Positions 10,361-19,195 of a stretch of DNA of 64,000 nt are shown piece after piece; the stretch's first letter is position 1, and each line of letters starts with the position of its first letter. The DNA is from JASLDZ01 sp964235945 (GTDB lineage Bacteria; Pseudomonadota; Alphaproteobacteria; Caulobacterales; Caulobacteraceae), in assembly GCA_964235945.1 (NCBI GenBank), contig CAXSDV010000008.1, positions 1 through 64,000 of the forward strand, read 5' to 3'. The notes beneath the pieces are model-generated. The model did no database searches, was not told the DNA's origin, and worked only from the letters and a program-made list of their open reading frames with translations. Made by a program: the position numbers and the translations under genes.

Positions 10361-11263
10361 ATGCGCGTGTTCCTCACCGGTGCGACCGGCTTCATCGGCT
10401 CGCGCATCGTGCCCGAACTGATCGGCGCGGGGCACCGGGTGCTCGGGCTGACCCGCTCCGACGCCGGCGCGCGCCGGCTCGAGGCGGCGGGCGCCGAGGT
10501 TCATCGCGGCGCGCTGGAGGAGCCGGACACCCTGGCGCAGGGCGCGGCGCAGGCGGATGCGGTGATCCACACCGCCTTCGACCACGACTTCTCGCGCTTC
10601 GTCGAGAACTGCGCGAAGGACCGGCGCGCCATCGAACGGATGGGCGACGCGCTGGCCGGTTCGGATCGGCCGCTGATCATCACCTCCGGCACGGGCATGG
10701 GCGCCCCCGGGCCCGGCGAGCCGGCGGTCGAGACCGTGTTCGACCGCGAAAACCCCAATCCGCGCCGGATATCCGAGATCACCGGCGAGGAGGTCGCGGC
10801 GCGCGGCGTGTCCGTCGCCGTGGTCCGCCTGCCGCAGGTTCACGACACGAAGAGGCAGGGACTGATCTCGCCCGCGATCGAGATCGCCCGGCGCAAGGGC
10901 GTCTCGGCCTATGTCGGCGACGGCGCCAACCGCTGGCCGGCGGCGCACGTGGAGGACGTCGCGCGGCTCTACCGGCTGGCGCTGGACCACCACCGGGCGG
11001 GTGCGCGCTGGAACGCGGTGGCCGAGGAGGGCGTGCCGGTGCGGGAGATCGCCCAGGCGGTCGGGGACGGCCTCGGCGTGCCGGTCCGGTCCCTGTCCCC
11101 GGACGAAGCGGCCGAGCACTTCGGCTGGCTCGCGCCCTTCGCCGCCATGGACCTGCCGGCCTCCGGCGCGGCGACGCAGGAGCGGCTCGGCTGGGATCCG
11201 CGGGGACCGGGCCTCATGGAGGACCTGCGGAACATGGATTATGCGGCGGTCGAAGCCGGCTGA
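10361..11263 (+). CDS. atypical SDR, NAD(P)-dependent epimerase-like
   Basis: 300 residues starting with the nucleotide-binding motif FLTGATGFIGSRIV. The usual Tyr-x-x-x-Lys catalytic pair of classical SDRs is not visible where expected (after LIITSGTGMG), which places it among atypical/extended SDRs that bind NAD(P) and may lack epimerase activity. The second half has VAVVRLPQVH and YVGDGANRWPAAHVEDVARLY, conserved in this SDR group. The ATG at 10361 begins directly at the Rossmann strand. It follows the Gly-rich gene by 82 bp. Confidence 0.8.
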   Translation: MRVFLTGATGFIGSRIVPELIGAGHRVLGLTRSDAGARRLEAAGAEVHRGALEEPDTLAQGAAQADAVIHTAFDHDFSRFVENCAKDRRAIERMGDALAGSDRPLIITSGTGMGAPGPGEPAVETVFDRENPNPRRISEITGEEVAARGVSVAVVRLPQVHDTKRQGLISPAIEIARRKGVSAYVGDGANRWPAAHVEDVARLYRLALDHHRAGARWNAVAEEGVPVREIAQAVGDGLGVPVRSLSPDEAAEHFGWLAPFAAMDLPASGAATQERLGWDPRGPGLMEDLRNMDYAAVEAG

Positions 11264-11290
11264 CCCTTGCGACCTCGAGGGGAGCGGAGC

Positions 11291-12058
11291 TCAGTCCGTG
11301 GGCGTCGCATGCGCCCGGGAGGCGGCCCGCGACTTGAGGGTGCGGTCGGCTGCGAACACCACCAGCGCCCAGACCGATCCGAGGGCCCAGCCGGCCAGGA
11401 CGTCCGAAGGCCAGTGGACGCCGAGGTAGATGCGGCTCACCCCGATGAGGAGCACCAGCACCCCGGCGAAGGCCATGAGGAAGACGCGCGCCGACCGCCG
11501 GGGCTGCGTTTCCGCCAGCATGGCCCCGATCGTCAGGTAGATCGCCGCCGAGATCATGGCGTGCCCGCTCGGGAAGCTCGCATTGGAGACCTCGGCGAGG
11601 TGGGGGACGAGCTCGGGGCGGGGCCGGTGAAGCAGGGACTTCAGCCCCGCATTGAGCACGGAGGCGCCCACGACCGAACCGGCGAGCCAGGCGGCCTCGG
11701 CGCGACGCTTGATGTAGACGAGGAACAGTCCGCTGGCGCCGCCGAGCAGCCACTGCAGGGTGAAGCCCCCCAGGGCGCTGAGGTCGATCGCCGACTGGAG
11801 CATCCACGCCGGGCCGATCGGCCGGTCGAGGTGACCTGGCTGACGCAGCGCGATCAGCAGGGCGTCGTCGAACCGGAACGCTCCGCCTTCGGCGATCTCG
11901 TCGACCATGACGCCGACCAGGCCCAGGGCGGCCACGGCGAGGAGGCCGAGCGCCGGCCAGAGCCACCGCGCCGAAGCCAGGCTGACGGGCGGGGGGCTTC
12001 GGACGTCCTCGTCCTGCGGCGCGGGGGTTTCGGGGCCGCGGATGAACGTCAATCCCAT
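11291..12058 (-). CDS. PAP2-family membrane phosphatase
   Basis: A 255-residue integral membrane protein with the three phosphatase signature motifs: KSLLHRPRPE, FPSGHA, and SRIYLGVHWPSDVLAG. These supply the Lys/Arg phosphate-binding residues and the catalytic histidines. About five or six membrane helices are visible. Family members dephosphorylate lipid phosphates such as phosphatidic acid, or undecaprenyl pyrophosphate; the substrate cannot be told from sequence. It is convergent with the SDR gene. Confidence 0.9.
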   Translation of the reverse strand: MGLTFIRGPETPAPQDEDVRSPPPVSLASARWLWPALGLLAVAALGLVGVMVDEIAEGGAFRFDDALLIALRQPGHLDRPIGPAWMLQSAIDLSALGGFTLQWLLGGASGLFLVYIKRRAEAAWLAGSVVGASVLNAGLKSLLHRPRPELVPHLAEVSNASFPSGHAMISAAIYLTIGAMLAETQPRRSARVFLMAFAGVLVLLIGVSRIYLGVHWPSDVLAGWALGSVWALVVFAADRTLKSRAASRAHATPTD

Positions 12059-12246
12059 GGCGCCCGAAGGCGACGGAGCGTGGCCTGCGGGGCGAGCGGA
12101 CCCGGCCCGCCCGCCCCATGGGCCATCGCCCGTTTATGTCCGCGATCCGGCGCCGAGCCAACAGCCGCGGTACCGGACGCGGAACGGACCGCGCCCGCAC
12201 CCTGGCGCCCGCCGACCAGCTTGGAAGCCGCCGCCTGGCCGCCTGG

Positions 12247-14397
12247 TCAGAAGGCGTAGCTGATCGTGCCCTGAACGGTGCGCCGGGCGCCGTACCAGCA
12301 CCAGCCATAGTTCACGTAACAACCCGTCAGGTATCGGTCGTCGCCCAGGTTCTTGGCGTTCAGCGAAACCTGCAGGCCTTGCAGCCGCGGGTTCGCGGCT
12401 CCGAGGTCGTAGCGCACGACGCCGTCGAACAGCGTGTAGGACGGCGAGTTGTCGGAGCCGTAGGCGTAGAGCGAGTCCACGTGCCGCACCGCGCCGCCCA
12501 GGGCGAAGCCCCGCCATGGCCCGGACCTGGGCGCCCACTCCAGGTTGGCGGAGACGCCGCCCCGGCCGACGGTCGGCAGGCCGTGCCCGACGTTGTTCGG
12601 GTCCTGGTCCTCCAGGATCCTCACGCTCTGCCGACTGAAGGCGAGCCGGGCGTCGAAGCCGAAGGGCAACTGGGCCTGCGCCTCCACCTCCACGCCGCGC
12701 GAGCGGACCTTGCCGGACTGGGTGGCCGTGTAGGTCACCGGATCGTAGCTGAGCACGTTGGTCTGTTCGATGTGGAAGTAGGCCGCCGTGACCGTCAGCG
12801 GAAAACCCGGCGCCTGGTACTTCAGCCCGCCCTCGACCTGCTCGCCCAGGGAGGGCCTGGCCAGCGTTCCGTCCGCGAGCTGGGCGGCCTGCGGCTGGAA
12901 GGAGGTTGAATAGGAGACGTAGGGCGCCACGCCCAGGGGCGTCTTGTACAGCGCGCCCGCGCGGTAGGTGAACTTGTCGTCGTGCTGCGTTGGCGCGATG
13001 TTGCTCGCCTGCCTGGCCCAGTCCTGGCGCCCGCTGAGCGTGATGTTCAGGCCGCCCCAGCTGATCTGGTCCTGGCCGTACACGCTCTGCTGACGCTGGC
13101 GCGTGGTGGTCTCGTAGGGGGAGCCGCCGGGCACCTCGCCGGGCGTGGTCGGCGTGGGCATGGAGCCGTAGACGGGATCGAACACGTCGATGGGCGTGGC
13201 CGTGCCGAAGGCGGCGTTCTCGTCGAAGTGCAGCACCTGCCGGTCCGTGCCGAACAGCAGTTCGTGCTTGAGCGGCCCCGTGGCCAGCTGGCCCGTGAGC
13301 TGGTTGTCGAACACCCAGTCCTTGTTGCTCTCGTGGGTGGAGTAGGAGGCGCGGCCATAGATGGACGGCGCCGGGTCCGCGGCGTCCAGCGCGGGGCCCT
13401 GCGTGTAGACGACGCCCAAGGCGCTGCGCACGTACTGGTAGCGGCCCGAAGCGCGAAACGCCCAGCCGCCCCCGAAGTCGTGGGTGAGGATGTAGGTCAG
13501 GCCGAGCTGCTCGCGCGAGAAGAAGTCGCCGGGCTCGCCGCCGTAGAAGTTGGGGGAGATGCGCCCCCGGGGGTTGCTGAACAGCGTCCCCAGCGCCGGG
13601 AACACGCCGTAGTCGCCGTTGCGGGGGTCGTGCGAATAGGCGGCGAGCAGCGTCAGGGTGGTGGGCGTCTTCGCTCCGAGGGTGGTGGCCGCCGAGACCG
13701 TCTGGCGACGGCGTTCGCCGTACTCCTGCTGGTCGTGCGCCCCGTTGGCGCTCGCGTAAACGCGCCACAGGACGTTGTCGGTGAGGCGTCCGCCGACGTC
13801 GCCGTCGACCCTGTAGAGGTCGAAGTTGCCGTAAGTCCCCGCGAGCGATCCGTAGAACGCCCGGTCGAGAGGCAGCTTGCTCTGCTCCGCCACCAGGCCG
13901 CCGGGCCCGGATCGGCCGTAGAGCGCCGAGGAGGGGCCCTTGATGACGTCCACCCGGTCCAGCCGCGAAACGTCGGCTTGGGCGGCGGCGTAGCCCGTGG
14001 CGTCGCTCTGGCTCACGTAGAACAGTCCGTCCAGGAAGACGGGCGCGCCGAAGCCGCGCAGCGAGAACAGGTCGTAGACCTCGGCGGACGCCCCGCGCTG
14101 GTCCGGCGTCACGCCCGCGACGTAGCGCAAGGCTTCGTCGAGGTTCTGAAGGCCGAGCTTCTGAATGAAGTCGCCCGACACCACGGAGATCGACTGCGGC
14201 GTCTCCAGGAGCGGCGTGTCGGTCTTGGTGCCGGCCGTGGACGTCACCACCGGGCGCTGCCCGGTCACGATGATGGCGTCGCCCTCGCTCACCACCGGCG
14301 CAGCGCCCGCGTCCCCCACCTCGGCGGCGGCGGCGGCGGCGCCCCATCCCGCGCAGGCGAGCACCGTCGCCGCCATCATCGTGCTTCGTACCGACAT
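12247..14397 (-). CDS. TonB-dependent siderophore receptor
   Basis: A 716-residue outer-membrane receptor. Order: signal peptide (cut near residue 25, AAAAA/EVGD); a TonB box region DAIIVTG; the plug domain with ETPQSISVVSGDFI and RVDVIKGPSSALYG; then a 22-strand barrel ending in the aromatic terminus GTISYAF. The plug matches the TonB-siderophor subfamily, so ferric-siderophore uptake is the expected role. No biosynthesis or periplasmic-permease genes lie beside it. An inverted repeat 38 bp upstream (14435-14449) could be an operator. Confidence 0.92.
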   Translation of the reverse strand: MSVRSTMMAATVLACAGWGAAAAAAEVGDAGAAPVVSEGDAIIVTGQRPVVTSTAGTKTDTPLLETPQSISVVSGDFIQKLGLQNLDEALRYVAGVTPDQRGASAEVYDLFSLRGFGAPVFLDGLFYVSQSDATGYAAAQADVSRLDRVDVIKGPSSALYGRSGPGGLVAEQSKLPLDRAFYGSLAGTYGNFDLYRVDGDVGGRLTDNVLWRVYASANGAHDQQEYGERRRQTVSAATTLGAKTPTTLTLLAAYSHDPRNGDYGVFPALGTLFSNPRGRISPNFYGGEPGDFFSREQLGLTYILTHDFGGGWAFRASGRYQYVRSALGVVYTQGPALDAADPAPSIYGRASYSTHESNKDWVFDNQLTGQLATGPLKHELLFGTDRQVLHFDENAAFGTATPIDVFDPVYGSMPTPTTPGEVPGGSPYETTTRQRQQSVYGQDQISWGGLNITLSGRQDWARQASNIAPTQHDDKFTYRAGALYKTPLGVAPYVSYSTSFQPQAAQLADGTLARPSLGEQVEGGLKYQAPGFPLTVTAAYFHIEQTNVLSYDPVTYTATQSGKVRSRGVEVEAQAQLPFGFDARLAFSRQSVRILEDQDPNNVGHGLPTVGRGGVSANLEWAPRSGPWRGFALGGAVRHVDSLYAYGSDNSPSYTLFDGVVRYDLGAANPRLQGLQVSLNAKNLGDDRYLTGCYVNYGWCWYGARRTVQGTISYAF

Positions 14398-14434
14398 CGA
14401 CCCGTTCCCCTAGCCACCTGACTGCTAACAGGAG

Positions 14435-14449
14435 TGCGACGCAGTCGCA
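14435..14449. promoter_or_regulatory. inverted repeat upstream of the TonB receptor
   Basis: TGCGAC-GCA-GTCGCA is a perfect 6-bp inverted repeat with a 3-base spacer, 38 bp upstream of the receptor start. The position suits an operator. Regulation by iron (Fur/Mur/Irr class) is plausible for such a receptor, but the sequence does not clearly match a classical Fur box. Confidence 0.3.
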
Positions 14450-14609
14450 AGAGTGGCGGGGCCGAACGTCCGGGATCGGCGGCTCGAGCGACACCGCCGC
14501 GCGGCGACCGCAGACGTGCGGACGCCGCGCCACCGACCCTGCGGCGCGATCGTCGCTTGCACGCACCTCTCCCGGCGGCTATCAACCGCGCTCCCAAGCG
14601 CGGGCCTGA

Positions 14610-14684
14610 TCCGCGGTAGCTCAGTGGTAGAGCAGCCGGCTGTTAACCGGCTGGTCGTAGGTTCGAATCCTACCCGCGGAGCCA
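14610..14684 (+). tRNA. tRNA-Asn (anticodon GTT)
   Basis: A 75-nt cloverleaf with encoded CCA. The acceptor stem TCCGCGG pairs with CCGCGGA and is followed by discriminator G. The D-arm is TAGCTCAGTGGTAGAGC. The anticodon stem GCCGG/CCGGC holds the loop CTGTTAA, giving anticodon GTT. The T-arm contains GGTTCGAATCC. It is followed 10 bp downstream by an intrinsic terminator. Confidence 0.97.
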
Positions 14685-14694
14685 GCGCTTGTCG

Positions 14695-14720
14695 AAATCC
14701 CAGCAAACGTTGGGGTTTTT
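14695..14720 (+). terminator. intrinsic terminator of tRNA-Asn
   Basis: A 10-bp stem (AAATCCCAGC with GTTGGGGTTT, two G-T wobbles) closes a 4-base AAAC loop and runs into a T tract. It lies directly after the tRNA and is the clearest Rho-independent terminator seen in this GC-rich window. Confidence 0.75.
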
Positions 14721-14942
14721 CGTTTCGGGGTCGCCGTATACCAGCGCTGGGTGTGGATGGCGGTCGAGCTTGCGCACGGCGGCTTGTGGCTCCGGCCCAA
14801 TGGACGAGACCGATCCTCAAGGCGGTCACGGGGGTGGCTCCGCTCCTCCTGATGTCGCCGCTGCGCAGGCGCGCGATTGGCCGACCTGCAATCCGCGCAG
14901 CTGACCTGCGTGCTAGGGCGGAGCCGCAACAGGCGGTTCCCT

Positions 14943-15743
14943 ATGATACGTTCTCCTCTCCTGCCCGGTATCGCCAGCCTCTCGCTTTTGGTCGTGGGCT
15001 GCGCGGACGTCGCCGGTCCCGCGTCTCCTCAAAGATCCGCGGTCGAAGCGCAGAAGCCGTCCTGCGCCCGCCTGTTCGTCAGTCCCGCGGGCGAGCCCTT
15101 CCGCAGACACGAGGGCGGGCCCTGTCCGCTCGACATCTGGTTCGCGAACGCCGACCGGGACCATGATGGAGTCCTCGACATGGCCGAATTCCAGGCGGAC
15201 GCCGGCCGGTTCTTCGGGACCTTGGACGTGAACGGGGACGACATGCTCGGCCCGGAGGAGGTGGAACGCTACGAGAAGACGATCCTGCCCGAACTGCTTG
15301 GCCGCAGCAGGGAGGCGAGCCGTGGAGAGCCCGGGTTGGTGCTCGCCGCCTTCGAGCCTCAGGTCGGCGGCGGCGGAGGTGGAAGCCTCGGCGGGGGTGT
15401 TGGAGGAGGGGGCGGCCGCGGTGGCGGACGTGGACGCCGCGACCCGTCCAGCCGGAGCGATCGGCCGCAAGCGTCAGGCTCAAGTCCCGACGGCGCGGCG
15501 CGCTACGGCCTCCTGGATGAACCCGAGCCCGTGACCGGCTCGGACCTCGACTTCGACGGGCGTATCACCCGCGCTGAATTCTTCACCCGAGCCGCCCAAC
15601 GCTTCCGTGAACTGGACGCGGACGGGTCGGGACGCCTGACGCTGGAGGCCCTTCGCAGTCGATCGGCGGGTCGGAGCGGGCCGGTTGCGCGCGGGCGGCC
15701 CGGACGGCCTGGGCGCGCGGCAGGACGGGGCGGACCGGCTTAA
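14943..15743 (+). CDS. EF-hand lipoprotein with Gly-rich linker
   Basis: 266 residues. The start at 14943 gives a lipoprotein signal (SLSLLVVGC, lipidated Cys about residue 20). Two EF-hand-like loops follow, DRDHDGVLDMAEF and DVNGDDMLGPEEV. Next comes a linker of about 50 residues rich in Gly, Arg and Ser, then two more loops, DLDFDGRITRAEF and DADGSGRLTLEAL, and a basic Gly/Arg/Pro tail. Calcium binding in the periplasm is likely from the D-x-D-x-D/S-G pattern. The partner or function is unknown. The gene converges with the CocE hydrolase. Confidence 0.8.
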   Translation: MIRSPLLPGIASLSLLVVGCADVAGPASPQRSAVEAQKPSCARLFVSPAGEPFRRHEGGPCPLDIWFANADRDHDGVLDMAEFQADAGRFFGTLDVNGDDMLGPEEVERYEKTILPELLGRSREASRGEPGLVLAAFEPQVGGGGGGSLGGGVGGGGGRGGGRGRRDPSSRSDRPQASGSSPDGAARYGLLDEPEPVTGSDLDFDGRITRAEFFTRAAQRFRELDADGSGRLTLEALRSRSAGRSGPVARGRPGRPGRAAGRGGPA

Positions 15744-15753
15744 ACGGTCCCGC

Positions 15754-17418
15754 TCACCCCGGTATGACCGGGATGAGGAGGTGGCTGTCGTATTCGCCGC
15801 CCGTGTGGATGATGTGCCGGCCGGCGTTTCGCGTCACCGGGTGGACCGTGATCGCCACGCCGGGCGCGTCCGACGGCGGGAACGGGTCCTTGCCCATGAC
15901 CACCAGGCGCATCTGTTCGCCAGCGCGGAACAGGGTGCTGGACGGCCAGATCTCGATCTCCACGGGAACGATCTCTCCGGCTTTGAGCCGCTCCTCTCTC
16001 TGGTGCGGGTGGAAGGGCTGGTACGGCTTGCTCTTCGCCTCGTCCAGTTCGCGGTGGGAGACGCGCAACCAGCCGTGCGCGGCGTGGCCGAAGGTGAAGC
16101 GGGTGATATAGTAGAAGTTGACGAGCTCGCCGCCCGTGTCGAACTTCTGCACGGCGGCGAACAGGTCCATGTCGTCCGCGCCGTCCGCCTCGACCCAGAG
16201 CTTGAGTTTGAAGTAGCCGGTGAGCTCCGTATCCTTGGTGAAGGTGTGGGAGAAGACCGCTTCCGGCTCCGAGGACGTCGCGTCATAGGCGACGGCCGAC
16301 GCCTGCGCCACCGGCTGCGCGCTGAGCGAACGGGCGGAGGCGTCCAGGTACAGGGGCGTGTACTCGGTGCGTGCGAGCGGCCATTCGGCCTCGACGCGCT
16401 CCTCGCCGACGTCGATCCCCTCGCGCACCTCCAGCCGGACCTTCGGCCAGTCGTCGACCTCGTTCGGTATGTCCTTCAGGAAGCGGTCGAAGAAGGCGAG
16501 TTGCCGCCGCGTGCTTTCCTCGGTGTACATGCGCGCCCACTTGTTGCGCCCGTGCACCTCCAGCCACTTGCGGTCGGTTCCCAGACGCATGAAAGCGGAG
16601 AGGGAGCCGCGCGTGTGCACCGCGTGGTCGCTCCAGCAGGAGATCACGTAGGTGGGCACGTCGATCGCTTCGACCGCAGGCACCTTGCTTTGCCAGTATG
16701 CGTCGAAGAAGGGGTGGACCTCCATCGCCGTCACCCAGTTCTCGGCGCGATTGAGCGAATTGCGCGTTTGGGAATTCCAGAACTTGATGAAGCCCGGGTT
16801 GGGCACCCCGCCGTGCGCCACGATCTCGCGGTACAGGTCGCTCATGCCGTCGTAGGGCATCAGCGCGGCCAAGTGGGGCGGTCGGGTCGCACCGGCGAAC
16901 CATTGCACGATGCCGAAATAGGAGGCGCCGCCCATGCCCACCTTGCCGTTGGACCAGGGCTGCTCGGCGATCCACTCGATCGTGTCGTGGATGTCGATCC
17001 CCTCCTGCGGCGACCAGGTCGTCACGTCGCCCTCGGATTGGTTGATGCCTCGGGGATCGGGAACGACGATCGCGTAGCCCGCCGGGCACCAGGTGAGCGG
17101 ATCCTGCGCCTCGATGGGCGCATAGTCCGAAACGCCCGCATTGTGCGTGAAGATGGAGCGCGCCGGCTCGGGCCAGCGGAAGTGCTTGCCGTAGCCGCTC
17201 CACAGCAACACGGTGGGCAGCGGCCCTTCCGAGCCGGCCGGTCGGTAGATGTCGGTGTAGATCGTCACGCCGTCGCGCAGCTTCACTGCGACGTCATAGT
17301 CGATGGTCAGGCCGTCCACGGTCACCTGGCGCGGGTTGAAGCCCGGATAACCCCGCCCCTTCGGGTCGAGTCCCGGCTCCATCACCTCCTGGTCGATGCC
17401 GTTCAACGTCTCGCCCAC
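15754..17418 (-). CDS. CocE/NonD family hydrolase (X-Pro peptidase S15-like)
   Basis: A 554-residue serine hydrolase related to cocaine esterase and X-prolyl dipeptidyl peptidase. The alpha/beta-hydrolase core includes VPDPRGINQSEG, the nucleophile elbow GMGGASYFG and the acid region CWSDHAVHTRG. The C-terminal ~200 residues form the jelly-roll domain found in the family (e.g. FTKDTELTGYFKLKLWVEA). There is no signal peptide. The substrate, an ester, amide or beta-lactam-like compound, cannot be told. The VOC gene lies 63 bp upstream on the same strand, suggesting a small catabolic operon. Confidence 0.88.
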   Translation of the reverse strand: MGETLNGIDQEVMEPGLDPKGRGYPGFNPRQVTVDGLTIDYDVAVKLRDGVTIYTDIYRPAGSEGPLPTVLLWSGYGKHFRWPEPARSIFTHNAGVSDYAPIEAQDPLTWCPAGYAIVVPDPRGINQSEGDVTTWSPQEGIDIHDTIEWIAEQPWSNGKVGMGGASYFGIVQWFAGATRPPHLAALMPYDGMSDLYREIVAHGGVPNPGFIKFWNSQTRNSLNRAENWVTAMEVHPFFDAYWQSKVPAVEAIDVPTYVISCWSDHAVHTRGSLSAFMRLGTDRKWLEVHGRNKWARMYTEESTRRQLAFFDRFLKDIPNEVDDWPKVRLEVREGIDVGEERVEAEWPLARTEYTPLYLDASARSLSAQPVAQASAVAYDATSSEPEAVFSHTFTKDTELTGYFKLKLWVEADGADDMDLFAAVQKFDTGGELVNFYYITRFTFGHAAHGWLRVSHRELDEAKSKPYQPFHPHQREERLKAGEIVPVEIEIWPSSTLFRAGEQMRLVVMGKDPFPPSDAPGVAITVHPVTRNAGRHIIHTGGEYDSHLLIPVIPG

Positions 17419-17481
17419 GAAGATCTCCTCTCAGGACTATGCGGATGCGCCGGCCGCCGGACGGCGGGCGCGGATGACGGG

Positions 17482-18468
17482 TCAGCCGTGCGCCGGCTCG
17501 GGTTTCGCCGGGCCCCGCCACCATTTCGGCGGCTCCGGCGAGTAGCCGAACAGCCGTTCGACCTCCAACGGGATCGACAGCGTCTTCATGTGGTGCGCCA
17601 AGGCGCCGACCACGTGGTTGCCGCCGATGAACGAGGCGGGCTCGGGCACGGTCCAGTCGAGCCCCGCGGCTTTGACGCGCTGAAACACGCCGCCGGTCTC
17701 CTCCGGATCGCGGTGGCCGACCCCGATCGTCTTGAAGCCCTGGCGGTCGAGCCCGTCGTCCAGCGGACGCGGCCGGCCCGCCGGCGTTTCGTATTGGACC
17801 ACCTCCAGGAAGGTCGTGCCCCCGCGAAGCACCGCCGTGCGGCGGCGCGCGTCGGGGAGGCCCCAGAGCCTCTCCTGGTCGGCCGCATGCAGCTCCACGT
17901 CGACCGCCTCGAGCCCGACGACGTCGCGGAAGAAGGCGGTCGCCTCGTCGAGGTCCGTCACGGAGAGGGTGACGTAGACCACGGCGGGCTCCAGGTCGTG
18001 GTAGCGGTCCCGCTCCCCGGGCAGGGCGGCCCCTTCCTCCATGATCTCGACCGGGATGCCGAGCGTCGGATCGCGGAAGCAGACCCGGCGCAGGCCGTCG
18101 ACCACCATGGGGGCGGTGAGGGTCTGGACACCCAGGGCGGCGAGCCGCCGGAGCGTTTCGTCGAAGTCGGGAACGCAGACGCCGAAGCGGCAGAAACCGA
18201 TGTCATTGGGCCGCCATTCCGTAGGCAGGGGCCGCTGGCGAGGGCGGGTGTGCGTCCAGAACTCGAGCTGCATCAGCTCCTGGCGACCGACCATGTAGAG
18301 GATCGTCGCCCCGCCCCAACCGCCGAAGCCCATCACCTGCCCGTTGTGCTGGGTGTAGGTGAGCCGGTCCCCCGCGCCGGCGAAGCCGAACACCGTCGCG
18401 TAGAGGTGCTTGCAGAACGGCAGGTCGTCGCTGCCGAGGACGATCTGGACGATGTTGGGGCTTTTCAC
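17482..18468 (-). CDS. VOC-family (glyoxalase/dioxygenase fold) protein
   Basis: A 328-residue protein with two vicinal-oxygen-chelate modules. The first starts IVQIVLGSDDLPFCKHLYATVFGF; the second starts VVYVTLSVTDLDEATAFFRDVVG. Acidic and His residues at strand ends (e.g. PVEIMEEG, FLEVVQYE) fit metal ligation. Members include extradiol dioxygenases, glyoxalases and isomerases. It is placed just upstream of the CocE-like hydrolase on the same strand, so the two may degrade one compound. Confidence 0.8.
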   Translation of the reverse strand: MKSPNIVQIVLGSDDLPFCKHLYATVFGFAGAGDRLTYTQHNGQVMGFGGWGGATILYMVGRQELMQLEFWTHTRPRQRPLPTEWRPNDIGFCRFGVCVPDFDETLRRLAALGVQTLTAPMVVDGLRRVCFRDPTLGIPVEIMEEGAALPGERDRYHDLEPAVVYVTLSVTDLDEATAFFRDVVGLEAVDVELHAADQERLWGLPDARRRTAVLRGGTTFLEVVQYETPAGRPRPLDDGLDRQGFKTIGVGHRDPEETGGVFQRVKAAGLDWTVPEPASFIGGNHVVGALAHHMKTLSIPLEVERLFGYSPEPPKWWRGPAKPEPAHG

Positions 18469-18656
18469 GCGGTCACGTCGCGCAGATCGCGTGAGCGGAC
18501 TGGGTCAACCGTTCCGCCGACGCCATCATCGCTCCCGTGGCCGTATCAACACGACTGTAGACCACCGCGGTCGCATCCGCCACAGGCGTCCGGGCGCGCG
18601 AATCGAAGGCGCCCGGCCGTCGCCGACGGCCGGCATCGCTTCACCGAGGTGGCGCG

Positions 18657-19091
18657 CTAGGCCCGCGCGGTCGCTCGTCTCTGGAAGCGCTCGGCGAACG
18701 CCGTCCAGCCCCTCCGCTTGGCGTCCGCCGTCGGGATCGGACCGTAGCGGCGCTCAAGGTCGGCCCGCAGGGCCCGCACCGCCAGGAGGTGGCCCGGGAA
18801 CAGCATGTCCACCGCGGCGCCGATCACCGGCACGCCGGCCGTCAGCGCGTCCGCCCCGACGCAGGCGGTCATGCGCACCAGGGTGGCGGGCGCCGCCTCG
18901 ACCTTCCAGCCCTTGTAGACGAGCCAGGCGCCGATCCCGACCGTGTACAGGCCGCCGCCGATCGGCAGCAGCGCCAGCGCCGAGTCGAGCCCGAGGTTGA
19001 GGGGCCCGACCTTGACGATGCGGTCGGACAAACGCGCCAGCCGCTCGCAATCGTGCAGCGTCTTCACAAAATGGGCAGGCGCTTGGCTCAT
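18657..19091 (-). CDS. DUF4112 membrane-associated protein
   Basis: 144 residues matching the DUF4112 pattern: an initial helical segment ending LARLSDRIVKVGPLNLGLDSALALLPIGGGLYT, then hydrophobic helices (VGIGAWLVYKGW, ALTAGVPVIGAAVDMLF) and a basic tail. The ATG at 19091 has a GGAGG box 5 bases upstream. The family is widespread in proteobacteria and has no assigned function. It stands alone between the VOC protein and an alpha/beta hydrolase. Confidence 0.8.
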   Translation of the reverse strand: MSQAPAHFVKTLHDCERLARLSDRIVKVGPLNLGLDSALALLPIGGGLYTVGIGAWLVYKGWKVEAAPATLVRMTACVGADALTAGVPVIGAAVDMLFPGHLLAVRALRADLERRYGPIPTADAKRRGWTAFAERFQRRATARA

Positions 19092-19195
19092 GACCGTCCT
19101 CCGGATCGCTCACACCGATATGGGGAGCGACGGTGGGCCTTGCACACGCCTTGTTCGACGAGCGAACCGGCCGCGCAGAGGCGGCCAGCCCGAGG

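Noticed and set aside
15361..15450. GGC/GGA repeats in the EF-hand gene as a CRISPR or microsatellite
   Set aside because: It is an in-frame Gly/Arg-coding stretch without unique spacers or regular unit length.
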